From the NCBI GenBank assembly GCA_963693305.1, contig OY855914.1:17174899-17238898 (forward strand): a stretch of 64,000 bases of DNA, given 5' to 3'. Shown here piece after piece: positions 35,991-44,371 of this stretch (position 1 is its first letter; each line of letters begins with the position of its first letter). The notes under the pieces were generated by a model that saw only the letters and a list, made by a program, of their open reading frames with translations, ran no database searches and was not told where the DNA came from. The translations under genes and the position numbers were made by a program. This stretch comes from Meandrina meandrites. Taxonomy: Eukaryota > Cnidaria > Anthozoa > Scleractinia > Meandrinidae.

Positions 35991-36577
35991 AGCACCTACA
36001 GAGACCCGAAAGAAAACAATAATGAACACACTCAAAGCCGCGACTGTCTTAAGAAGGTGCAGAAAACAAAGTGTCTGAAAAACGACAGTTTTTTCCTGAT
36101 TATCGAGTGCAAGTCACCGAGACCCCATAAAGTTTGTTTCTACCAAGGTGAGTGCAGAAGAAAGGCGAAGACGTAACTAGATTCTTCGTGAGCTGGAACC
36201 GCAAAGAGAATCCTATGTGATTTGGAACAACAAAAATGCGACGAAGCAATGGCTGCAAGTACTTTTCATCCATCTCCAGCTTCTAATTCTCTTCTTCTTC
36301 CATTTCGGATGCAGGATGGAATTACAAGATCAATACAACCACTGAATGCATCACAGAGGTTTGGGAAGCAACGGAGGTTATTTTGAATGCATGGAAAGAT
36401 TATCAACCAACAAAAGAAGAAAGAATGAGTCACAATATCATCATGCTGGATATGAACAGTGCCGCGAGTGAAAATGTCAGTGTACATGGTTGGAAGTCCA
36501 TACTAGGGAGTTTCCAGGTCGCATCCGCTCACTGCATGCACGGACCCTCAAGGCCTAAAAGAAATCCTCACCAGTAG
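35991..36577 (+). CDS. Possible spliced TIR-encoded protein (partial)
   Basis: An open frame at 35991-36147 ends at a donor (CAAG|GTGAGT). A 167 nt intron contains CTAAT and a pyrimidine tract before GCAG at 36311-36314. Joining to 36315-36577 keeps one frame, about 139 codons to TAG. The sequence includes SFFLIIECKSPRP and a Trp-rich part (EVWEATEVILNAWKDY). I recognise no family. No ATG precedes it in the first exon, so an upstream exon would be needed. Because it lies in the TIR, the element carries two copies; the second is at 53523-54109 on the minus strand. Frame conservation across the junction could be chance. Confidence 0.3.
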
Positions 36578-36727
36578 CGTAGGTGCGCTGCATGGTTTAC
36601 CACAGGAGTTTTATGGATCAAGTAATAGATCATGTTCTAAATTATCCTCGTTTTAATTAATTCAAAATGGCCGCCAATAAAAGTTCGAGAAATCGCGTGA
36701 GGTGCTAACGAACACGACAAGGTGCTG

Positions 36728-36805
36728 ATTTGCATTACGAGGTGCACGGATCACATGGTCACGTGACCAATTTGTATGTTAGGGACAACGCCCTGTGACG
36801 TCACA
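36728..36805. promoter_or_regulatory. Octamer, E-box and CRE palindromes in the TIR
   Basis: An exact octamer ATTTGCAT (36728-36735), the palindrome GGTCACGTGACC (36757-36768) and the palindrome TGTGACGTCACA (36794-36805) lie within 78 bp. A second ATGGCCGCC-containing motif precedes them at about 36666. The right TIR has the same block at about 53294-53372, with one base changed next to its E-box. Such density of animal transcription-factor sites suggests an enhancer. Confidence 0.45.
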
Positions 36806-37239
36806 GCCTCGCTCGGATGTTAGGTAGTCTCGCTTGGGCGTGCATAATTAATGACCTGACTTGAAGGGTGGAAAAATTTGACGCATCGGCTTAATTTTAT
36901 CATCAAGTAGATTCAGATTTTAATAAAGGTTAACGCGCGTTACCGCCCGCCGCCCGCTAGCAAGGAAATCATCAAAATCAAAACATTTTTTGTTGGATAT
37001 GTAGTACAAGTAAGCGAGCGATCGATTGTACATGTACAAGTTCTCGCTGCCCGTACCACAAGTGTGAGCAAAACGTGTTAACAAATTGATGCAACGAAGA
37101 CGAACAACAATGCTCGCGTGCACTCGTTTTGCGAGTCTTAAATTGTGTCAGCTTCGGTTCCCAGGTAAGTTTTAATTTTTTTTCCCGAACTGTTTTAATT
37201 TTCGCTGAACTGTTGTCGTTCATTTAAGGACCTTGAAAA

Positions 37240-38035
37240 AATTGTTTTTCCTTCGAGAAGAATGGCAAAACGAAGCGCACGCCGAATTATATTTTTGCCG
37301 AACGGTAAAATTACAAGAGAGCCGCCAACACATTCGTCTAGGGTTAAAAACGTGAAAACTTTCGTTCGATGGCTAGTTTTAATTGTGGCTGAGCTGTTGT
37401 CATTGATAGTTGGACGTCGTTCGAAGTGAGGGCTGTGAAAAAAATTGTTGTTCCTTCGAGAAGAATGGCAAAACGAAGCGCACGCTGAATTATATTTTTG
37501 CCGAACGGCAAAATCGCAACAGAGTTGTTGACGTATCGGCTTAAAGTTTAAAACGTGAAAATTTTCGTTCGATGGCTAGTTTTAATTGTGGCTGGACTGC
37601 TGTCATTCATAGTTGGGCGTCCTTCGAAGTGAGGGCTGTGAAAAAAATTTTTTCCTTCGAGAAGAATGGCAAAACGAAGCGCACGCTGAATTATATTTTT
37701 GGCGAACGGCAAAATCGCAACAGAGTTGTTGACGTATCGGCTTAAAGTTTAAAACGTGAAAATTTTCGTTCGATGGCTAGTTTTAATTTTGGTTGAACTG
37801 TTGTCAGTCATAGTTGGGCGTCCTTCGAAGTGAGGGCTGTGAAAAAAATTTTTTCCTTCGAGAAGAATGGCAAACGAAGCGCACGCTGAATTATATTTTT
37901 GGCGAACGGCAAAATCACAACAGAGTTGTTGACGCATCGGCTTAAAGTTTAAATCGTGAAAACGTTCCTTCGATGGCTAGTTTTAATTTTGGTTGAACTG
38001 TTGTCAGTCATAGTTGAACGTTCCTTCGATGTGAG
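37240..38035. repeat. ~198 bp tandem array in the left TIR, four units
   Basis: Units begin near 37247, 37457, 37653 and 37855 (TCCTTCGAGAAGAATGGC) and each contains a hairpin TTTTGCC-GAAC-GGCAAAA or a close variant. The right TIR has three units (52266-52870). A diverged fifth copy lies outside the TIR at about 39430-39540. Iterated hairpins near a terminus could serve replication or packaging; this is inference. Confidence 0.75.
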
Positions 38036-38633
38036 GATCGCCAAAAGAAATAGAAAGCCATTGGAAGCGCGGTTGTGAGTATGAAAAACAATCAGCCGAG
38101 CGAGCAACTTCGCTCAACTGATTTACTGCAGAGAGACGACTTGTCTGTCAAGTGTAATAAAATTCGAGTTCGTGTTATTTAGGCAATCGACAAAAAGCTA
38201 ACAATAGGAACCAACGGGTCTAAAACCTTATTTTTCGGCGATCACAAGAGGAAATGTAACACAAACTACTCGTCAAGATTTGTGGTGAAACTGAATTTAT
38301 TTCCTTCGTTCACGCTTAAAATACAATCCAGCCAACGCTCTCCGTTTCGTACACAGTGAAAAAAAGAAGCAGCTTACCTTGAACCTCGTAACCTTCTCGA
38401 ATTAAACGCGTTCGCTTCCCAAATAATCAACCGAGAGAAAGAACAAGAGTCTGTAGGTTTTTCTGAGAATGTTACTCGAGATTCCGAGAAAAACACGCGA
38501 GCCCCTCCGCGCGCGTGCAGGGGTTAGGCAGGGGTCTGGATCTGAGGTGTCTCGTGCGCCTGCGTGTGAGTGAAAAACGTACCGTGAACGTAAGAGAGCG
38601 CACCACAAGTGCGAGCAATGAAGACGTGAGCAA

Positions 38634-38641
38634 TATATAAG
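38634..38641 (+). promoter_or_regulatory. TATA box in the left TIR, inward-facing
   Basis: TATATAAG about 130 bp upstream of the structured element. The motif is partly symmetrical, so outward transcription is also possible; an outward donor (AAG|GTAAGC on the minus strand) lies near 38374-38379. Copy in the right TIR at about 51657-51664. Confidence 0.45.
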
Positions 38642-38767
38642 GCTGAATGGTACTTGGGATAGGCAAGTTCGCAAATTCGGGGGGGTCTAGGGGGTTGAGA
38701 GTTGGCCACTTTCTGTACCCTGTTGGACGACTCGTGCGATGGCGAATGACGGAGCGGTGGTGGGGTT

Positions 38768-38961
38768 CCGGCTCCAACAGGGGTGTGCTCGAGATCTCTT
38801 CGGAGATCTCACCCACGGTCCCAGTGGTTAAATGGGAGGAAAGTCCTAGCCGTGGGGCTAGGCAAAAGTCCTAGCCGGTGAGGCTAGGCAAAAAGTCCTA
38901 GCCCGGGGGGTAGGCGAGAACGGCCAACGAGCACACCCCGACCGGGGTTTTTGTCTTTTTT
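38768..38961 (+). ncRNA. Cloverleaf-like structured element, left TIR copy
   Basis: A perfect 12 bp stem (GGGGTGTGCTCG 38780-38791 with CGAGCACACCCC 38928-38939) closes a multi-branched domain. Inside are an 8 bp stem with TTCG loop (38791-38810), a CCAC/GTGG hairpin, two perfect 7 bp CCTAGCC/GGCTAGG hairpins (38845-38862, 38870-38888) and a third, imperfect one (about 38897-38914). The domain is followed by CCCCGACCGGGG and T5/T6 runs (38936-38960), resembling a terminator. It lies downstream of a TATA box. It could be a structured RNA, a leader, or a DNA element used in replication or packaging. I know no family that matches. Confidence 0.55.
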
Positions 38962-39093
38962 CAATGTAGCAAACCGGACTACGCATGCGTGTGGGTAAAA
39001 CTGCGACGGGGGACAAAGGAGAGCGCACCACAAGTCAGAGCGCGGTACACGGCACGACTAGACGTGCGTGGAAACTCCTGTGTTGCATCGAAA

Positions 39094-39600
39094 CTTCTCT
39101 TCATAATCCTTTTCTCTTGTGCACAGGGTCACATCTGTTAGCAATCAGCCCTGGGGTTGTTTTGTCGCCTAGCCTGTCCAGCAAATTTTTTTGTGTGCTT
39201 CTCTTTATGAAAGGCACATCCAAGAGAGAATTAATTAATTAATTCAAAATGGCTGTAATGAACTGCTAAAGAGATCATGAATAAATCATGTTGAGAAAAC
39301 AATTGAAGAATTATTCGGTGGTAACAACTTAAGGAGGGGGAGGGAAACCTTAGGCACAAATTGATTCAATAAAAACGAAAAGCAAGAACAACAACAATTC
39401 TTCCTGCGCTAAACTTTATTTTTCGATCGGCAATATTTAAAATGTGAGGGCTTTCGTTGAATGGCTAGTCTTTTTTCGTGGAGTGTTGTTATTTATAGTT
39501 GGCCATTCGTTCGGTTTTAGAGCAATGAAAAATTGCTTGCCAAGAAAAAACAATGCAAGATCCTGAATGCGATGCACTACCGCTGCCCTATTCAAGTGGA
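39094..39600. other. Inner boundary region, no gene
   Basis: Contains an acceptor-like TTTTCTCTTGTGCACAG near 39110-39126, an (AATT)n-like stretch before AAAATGGC at 39226-39252, and a diverged copy of the TIR array unit (about 39430-39540). The ATTAATTCAAAATGGC motif also occurs inside the TIR at about 36654. This region therefore looks like an older, decayed duplicate of TIR sequence. Confidence 0.5.
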
Positions 39601-39617
39601 TGCGTTACAAAACGATG

Positions 39618-39625
39618 TATATAAA
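39618..39625 (+). promoter_or_regulatory. TATA box
   Basis: TATATAAA lies 49 bp upstream of the ATG at 39674, a fitting distance for an RNA polymerase II core promoter with a short leader. Confidence 0.6.
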
Positions 39626-39673
39626 CGACACGACTAGGAAGAAACTATCATAAATTTCAAGCACACACAGGAG

Positions 39674-40105
39674 ATGGAAGACGAAGGTAAGAAAAGCCCT
39701 TTCTTTGAATTCGAGTTGGAACCATTTAGAACTCGCGAAGCTAGAAGTTATGGCCTCAGACGAACGAGTTACCATCTCCGTGTACGTAATCCACCCGAGA
39801 CAAGACCTGTTGAACATGTCAGCATCATCAGGCAATTCGAAGAAGGACTGGCCGAAGCCATAGATAAACTGGTGGAAGATTTACCGGACCATGATCGGCT
39901 ACAGATTTATATAGCATCCAGACGATTGAGAAGTGCGCATACGTCGGCCAATGTCACAGTGGGAACTTGGAGAAACTTTTTGGAACCTGCCAGGCAAATA
40001 CTAAGCGCCATTTCCAGAATGTTGAACTCAAATGAGAATTTTGATGTTGACGACAGCATGGAGCTAGACCTAACGCACATAACTATGCGTTCACCAGAGA
40101 CCTAA
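39674..40105 (+). CDS. Stand-alone PolB-associated N-terminal domain protein, 143 aa
   Basis: The protein begins with an acidic, Phe-rich segment (FFEFELEPFRTREARSYGL) and ends with a conserved-looking block (HTSANVTVGTWR, then MLNSNENF). From what I know of Polinton proteins, this kind of domain usually forms the N-terminus of the large protein that carries the DNA polymerase. Here it stops at 143 residues and no polymerase follows. It has its own TATA box and an AATAAA at 40308-40313, so it looks like a complete short gene and not a cut end. Function unknown; retention suggests a role separable from polymerization. Confidence 0.55.
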   Translation: MEDEGKKSPFFEFELEPFRTREARSYGLRRTSYHLRVRNPPETRPVEHVSIIRQFEEGLAEAIDKLVEDLPDHDRLQIYIASRRLRSAHTSANVTVGTWRNFLEPARQILSAISRMLNSNENFDVDDSMELDLTHITMRSPET

Positions 40106-40401
40106 AAGAAGGAAGTTCTGAACAAAAGGCTAGAAAATAAGTAAAAAGAAAATGGTCCCCAAACCCCTAGACGTTGGACCTGCCTAGCGTGGACGTAAGA
40201 AGAAGGTTCTCACACCACCTCCGGAAGAAGACATAGCCAAGCCAGTGGAAAATCAAGGAAACGCCCTCCAAGGCACCGAGACCCCATGAAATGTTTTTCA
40301 ACATGTAAATAAAAAGTCATTTTGAACACATTTAGCGTCCAAACCTTGGGTAGAAAACGTATTTAGAGAGGTGTGGCGGATTCTCCTTGTCGAAAACGGG
40401 C

Positions 40402-41475
40402 ATGAAGAAGAAAGAGAAAAACCTACTCTCCAGCTACCACGATCCATCTGAGCCAGGTAGCCTGGGAGGAATCCAGAGATTCGCCAAGGCTCGACGCGTC
40501 CCCGTCCAAAAAGCCAGAGAGGTCTTGGAACGCGATTTGGGGTACACCCTTCACAAACCACGAAGAAAACGGTTTCCTACCACACCCGTATTGGTGTTTA
40601 ACATCGACCAACAATGGGTCGCAGATCTCGTGGAAGTCCAGACCCTGGCCAAATACAACAAGGGGAACCGATACCTGCTAAACGTGATCGACGCCCTGTC
40701 CAAATACGCCTGGGTAGAACCATTGAAAAACAAGACGGGTAAAGTCGTGACTGACGCCTTTGCCAAGATTTTGAAACGAGCCGACGGACGCAAGCCTCAA
40801 AAACTACAAACAGATGACGGTAAAGAGTTTTACAACAAGACGTTCGCCACGTTGATGAAACAGGAAGGCATCCATCACTTTTCCACGGCCGGGGACACGA
40901 AAGCCAGCATTGTGGAACGTTTCAATCGGACTCTCAAAGAACGCATGTACCGCTATTTCACCGCTAAGAACACACTGAGCTACTTACCCGTACTACAGAG
41001 TTTGGTCAAAGGCTACAATGGCACCTATCATCGCAGTATCGGTATGCCCCCCGAGAAAGTGAGGGTGAGCAACGAGGGGGAAGTGTGGAATCGGCTCTAC
41101 GCCAAGAGATTGTCGGGAAAGAAACCCAAACGCGGATCGATGATGAAGGTGGGAGACGGAGTGAGACTGAACAAGAAATTTCGTACTTTCGAGAAAGGGT
41201 ACTTGCCAGGGTGGACCGAAGAAGTGTTCACGATACGCGATGTACGACCCGGACCCCCCGTCACCACTTACAAGGTCAAAGAGTTCGACGACACCCCGGT
41301 ACGAGGTACTTTTTACAAGGAGGATCTACAGAAGGTCACGGTGTCTGACGACGACATCTTCAGAGTGGACAAGATCGTCAAGCGCAAAGGAGATAAAGTC
41401 TTGGTGCACTGGAAAGGCTGGCCAGACAAATACGACAGTTGGATCGAGAAGCGTGCCATTCGCAAATTGACGTGA
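40402..41475 (+). CDS. Polinton integrase with chromodomain, 357 aa
   Basis: Retroviral-type integrase (rve) that should cut and join the element's ends to host DNA. An N-terminal helical segment (SLGGIQRF... TLHKPRRKRF) leads to the catalytic core with D75 (WVADLVE), D138 (LQTDDGKEF) and E172 (ASIVERFNRTLKERM). An SH3-like stretch follows, and a C-terminal chromodomain (about 315-353; VHWKGWPDKYDSW) probably targets modified histones. I start at the first ATG; upstream in-frame codons lack one. The stop shares one base with the next gene's start (TGATG). The ORF is intact and complete. Confidence 0.93.
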   Translation: MKKKEKNLLSSYHDPSEPGSLGGIQRFAKARRVPVQKAREVLERDLGYTLHKPRRKRFPTTPVLVFNIDQQWVADLVEVQTLAKYNKGNRYLLNVIDALSKYAWVEPLKNKTGKVVTDAFAKILKRADGRKPQKLQTDDGKEFYNKTFATLMKQEGIHHFSTAGDTKASIVERFNRTLKERMYRYFTAKNTLSYLPVLQSLVKGYNGTYHRSIGMPPEKVRVSNEGEVWNRLYAKRLSGKKPKRGSMMKVGDGVRLNKKFRTFEKGYLPGWTEEVFTIRDVRPGPPVTTYKVKEFDDTPVRGTFYKEDLQKVTVSDDDIFRVDKIVKRKGDKVLVHWKGWPDKYDSWIEKRAIRKLT

Positions 41476-42497
41476 TGAGTGAAGACGGGTTTTACGTGAC
41501 GTTGCCCAGTCACAGCAATCGAAAAGAGTTTCCAGAGAACAGAGCCAATTCTTTCAAGGTCCGACTACCTTACCCACTACGATTGGAAGGATCGGGATGG
41601 AGAGTGGGGCTGAGTAGCATCTCTGTGCCAGACGCCAGCATCGACTTGAACCGTTTCAAATCGCTCAAATTCCCTCTTTTGAGCGTTCAGTGGATGCTCA
41701 AACGCCGAGGTGATGGTGGTAAGCTGCAAGACAGGTCGTTGACTGCCCATCTAACGTTCCAGGACATTCTGCATGACGACAACATCGTGGACGGTCTCAG
41801 CTTCATGAAAGCCCTCGTCTTCAAGTTTGATCAAGTCAAAGAGTTCAAGCGTAACGTCGGCGATATGACAGAATCAGTCAGCGGAAAGAAGTGGGAATTC
41901 ACGTTCAAGTGGGAAGGTGAAGAATTGGTCCTCGACAACTCGAATTTAGACGTCTCCGAAGTGAAAACGGAAGGCATCCCATACTTCATGTCGTTCAACG
42001 AAGAGTTGGCCTTCGACATGGGATGGATCAAAAAGAATGAGAAGGAAATCGTGGTTCTCGGGCCGAACCTGAGGCCAGAATGTGACCACACGACGATACC
42101 TGATCCCATAGACGTGGACGATTTTTCAGACGGCAAGAAACTATTCTGGAGTAACGAGAACGGACAACTTTTTTTGAGTTGTTATTGCAACTGGCACTTC
42201 ACGAATTTGAACAGAGCCTTCCAAAAAGTTATAGGTGATGCGTCACGCACGCTCTTCATCTACTCGGACGTGAGCGGTAGTTCCGTGGTAGGTAATCAAG
42301 TCACGGATCTGTTGCGCGAAATTCACTTTCGACGTGAGGGACAAGGCATCAAGTACTTCGAACCCCTCCACATCCAATATATTCCGCTGCGTAACCAAGT
42401 GGTGGACATTATCGAAACGCAAGTCAGCGAGACCACAGGGAAGCTGGTGAATTTCGGGAAAGGCGACACGACCGTGACGTTACATTTCAAACGATGA
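41475..42497 (+). CDS. Penton-like minor capsid protein, 340 aa
   Basis: The N-terminus (DGFYVTLPSHSN, then FKVRLPYPLRLEGSGWRVGL) matches what I recall of the conserved protein encoded beside the major capsid gene in animal Polintons. That protein is thought to be the single-jelly-roll penton that fills capsid vertices. The position between integrase and major capsid protein fits. The start ATG overlaps the integrase stop by one base, and the stop overlaps the next ATG in an ATGA. Alternatives are a different virion protein with a beta-sandwich fold; a structure prediction would settle it. Confidence 0.65.
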   Translation: MSEDGFYVTLPSHSNRKEFPENRANSFKVRLPYPLRLEGSGWRVGLSSISVPDASIDLNRFKSLKFPLLSVQWMLKRRGDGGKLQDRSLTAHLTFQDILHDDNIVDGLSFMKALVFKFDQVKEFKRNVGDMTESVSGKKWEFTFKWEGEELVLDNSNLDVSEVKTEGIPYFMSFNEELAFDMGWIKKNEKEIVVLGPNLRPECDHTTIPDPIDVDDFSDGKKLFWSNENGQLFLSCYCNWHFTNLNRAFQKVIGDASRTLFIYSDVSGSSVVGNQVTDLLREIHFRREGQGIKYFEPLHIQYIPLRNQVVDIIETQVSETTGKLVNFGKGDTTVTLHFKR

Positions 42498-42748
42498 GAG
42501 GTGGCAGTCTCACGCGTTACAGGCCCGACGACGTCTCGCAAGAGGGAGAAGGATTTTTGAGAGACATCGTGACACAATCCCTGGGTGGAGCCGCGGATGG
42601 ATTTAAGACCGGACGCAACCTTCGAGACCGCATCAGTCAAGCTAAACGGGGAGCCAAACACGGTGCCAAACGAGCCGTGAAACGTAAAGCTGAGGAAGTC
42701 ATCGCCAGAAACATCAAGAGAAAACTGAACGACATCTTTGGACCATGA
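42494..42748 (+). CDS. Small basic virion protein, adenain-site N-terminus, 84 aa
   Basis: The protein opens with MRGGS, which fits the adenain consensus (M/I/L)xGG|x, so the mature form may lose only its first residues. The rest is basic and helical (RGAKHGAKRAVKRKAEE) and ends IKRKLNDIFGP. I infer a core or cement protein like adenoviral pX or pVI-type peptides, from composition, size and position before the major capsid gene. Both ends sit in ATGA overlaps with the flanking genes. Confidence 0.6.
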   Translation: MRGGSLTRYRPDDVSQEGEGFLRDIVTQSLGGAADGFKTGRNLRDRISQAKRGAKHGAKRAVKRKAEEVIARNIKRKLNDIFGP

Positions 42749-42969
42749 ATCCCATTTACTCGCGATCGTCGAGACTGGTCCGCTCGAAACGCGCACCCGT
42801 CAGACAACGCGGGGAAGGAGGTATTCCGTTGGCCGTCTTGGCATACGCGTTGAGCAAGAGTAAAGGAAAAGTACAAAAAGGCGGGTGGATCGCCCCGCAA
42901 GTCAGAAAACCTCCTGACTACGATTGGATACAGACCCTGCAGAAGCAGAGAAGAAGAAAAAGAAGATGA
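42745..42969 (+). CDS. Small basic virion protein, 74 aa
   Basis: Strongly basic, with a short Ala/Leu-rich segment (GGIPLAVLAYALSK), a candidate protease site VQKGG|W in the middle and an Arg/Lys-rich tail. It is linked by ATGA overlaps to the gene before and to the major capsid gene after. Likely a DNA-condensing or capsid-lining peptide; no specific homologue recognised. Confidence 0.55.
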   Translation: MNPIYSRSSRLVRSKRAPVRQRGEGGIPLAVLAYALSKSKGKVQKGGWIAPQVRKPPDYDWIQTLQKQRRRKRR

Positions 42970-44369
42970 CTGACGTCGTCCCGGAGGCTCATCCACAGTC
43001 GGAAGCCATGGCCAGCCCCTTATTGGATTTGTTCAGACTTCCGTCGACGGACGTCAGCGTATCTTCCTATCGGCTAGTCCCCATTCAGACCTACACCTCG
43101 GGTATCAATCCCGTCGAGTTTCAGATAGACCCACAAGAAGATTACATCGATCTCTATCGTAGCTTCTTCGAGATAGAATTGCAACTGAAGAAAGTGAACG
43201 GCGATGACCTGGCGGTTGCCGACAAGCTGTGGCCCGTGAACAATCTGGCCCATTCTCTGTTCAAACAGATCAGCGTGCGCTTTAACGGGGCTCTCATCAG
43301 TCCCCAGACAGACACGTACCATTACAAAGCCTACTTGGAAACCCTGATGAATTATGACAGGAACGACGGAGAGACTGTCTTGAAACCTCAAGGATGGTAC
43401 AGCGCCCTAGATTTTCCAGTCACCTTCACTGCTAACAACACCACTGTAGACCTAGATGGTGGAAATCCTCATGGACATTACACGGCCCTCCCTCAAAATC
43501 ACAAAGACTCCATCTTGCTCATGAAAAAAGAACAGGACCATTACACTGGCAACAAGCGACACGTGTTACGGTTCAAACCTCACATCGAAGTCTTTCATCT
43601 AAACAAGCTCTTGGTGCCCAGAGTGCAGATCGGGATACAGATGTACTTCAATTCTCCAGCCCTGTTCTTGAATGGAGTAGGTGAAGCCGGACGAATGACG
43701 ACCGAAGATGTCACAGTTCGAATGTACCTGTGTCAAGTGCGACCCAATCCCACCACGTACAGGAACCTGATGACCAAGATGGAAGTGGAGAAAGCATTGG
43801 TGGCCTACCCCACCGTGAGAAGCGAGATTCGTACTTTCAACATGCAAGGCAACCAACAACAGTACGAATGCAACAACTTGTTCCAAGGAAGGGTTCCCAA
43901 TCGATTGATCGTGGGCATGGTGTTGTCGACGGCGTTCACGGGTACCGTGACCAATGATCCCTTCTGTTTTCAGAAATTTGGACTGAGTAGCATACGACAG
44001 ATCGTGCGAGGAGAAGAGTATCCTTACGAGACCCTAGAATTGGTGCACAACAACGACACCAAAGATCTCAGAGGTTACTTTCGCTTCCTCCAAGCCACCG
44101 GGTGCCTGAGCCAACATCGAGGAAACATGGTGAAGAGCGACGAGTGGGGACAAGGCAAGAATTGCACGCTTTTCGCATTTGACAACGTCGCCAACGGATG
44201 CCTGGACAGCAACAGGTTGAACCCGAGACAAGTGGGAGATCTACAAATTGTGCTGAATTTTGGAGCGGCCCCAGGTCAGAACCTGACCATCATACTGTAC
44301 GGAGAATTCGAGAATCTGTTGGAGATAGACAAGAACAAAGCGGTGTTATACGACGTGTACCAGCGCTGA
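42966..44369 (+). CDS. Major capsid protein, double jelly-roll, 467 aa
   Basis: This is the trimeric double jelly-roll capsid protein that builds icosahedral shells of Polinton-type viruses. Recognisable features are the N-terminal beta strand region (VSSYRLVPIQTYTSG), EDYIDLYRSFFEIEL, the signature WPVNNLAHSLFKQISVRFNG and YHYKAYLETLMNYD. Length is in the usual range. The ATG at 42966 overlaps the preceding stop as ATGA; I prefer it to any upstream start because no earlier in-frame ATG exists. Protease follows after 2 bases. The frame is uninterrupted. Confidence 0.92.
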   Translation: MTDVVPEAHPQSEAMASPLLDLFRLPSTDVSVSSYRLVPIQTYTSGINPVEFQIDPQEDYIDLYRSFFEIELQLKKVNGDDLAVADKLWPVNNLAHSLFKQISVRFNGALISPQTDTYHYKAYLETLMNYDRNDGETVLKPQGWYSALDFPVTFTANNTTVDLDGGNPHGHYTALPQNHKDSILLMKKEQDHYTGNKRHVLRFKPHIEVFHLNKLLVPRVQIGIQMYFNSPALFLNGVGEAGRMTTEDVTVRMYLCQVRPNPTTYRNLMTKMEVEKALVAYPTVRSEIRTFNMQGNQQQYECNNLFQGRVPNRLIVGMVLSTAFTGTVTNDPFCFQKFGLSSIRQIVRGEEYPYETLELVHNNDTKDLRGYFRFLQATGCLSQHRGNMVKSDEWGQGKNCTLFAFDNVANGCLDSNRLNPRQVGDLQIVLNFGAAPGQNLTIILYGEFENLLEIDKNKAVLYDVYQR

Positions 44370-44371
44370 GG

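Larger units (their letters stand above)
35724..39093. repeat. Left TIR of the Polinton (~3.37 kb)
   Basis: Inverted copy of 51226-54376 at roughly 99 percent identity by eye. Two copy-number differences account for its extra length: four instead of three ~198 bp units at 37.24-38.04 kb, and three instead of two CCTAGCC hairpins at 38.84-38.91 kb. TIRs of this size are at the long end for Polintons. The inner border is near the shared GCATCGAAACTT at 39082-39093. Confidence 0.9.

Noticed and set aside
36266..36487. Minus-strand 73-codon frame in the TIR as a gene
   Set aside because: It overlaps the polypyrimidine tract and exon 2 of the + strand spliced frame, has no family match, and lacks supporting signals.
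37240..38035. CRISPR array
   Set aside because: Units are ~198 bp with no short repeat/spacer alternation, in a eukaryotic virus-like element.
38402..38874. Open frames of 61-114 codons in the Polinton TIRs as proteins
   Set aside because: They run through the TATA box and the hairpin array on either strand, are repeated in mirror image in the other TIR, and resemble no protein.
44198..44371. Longer protease with an upstream extension of about 58 codons
   Set aside because: The extension lies wholly within the capsid gene in another frame; the ATG two bases after the capsid stop fits the packing of the neighbouring genes.
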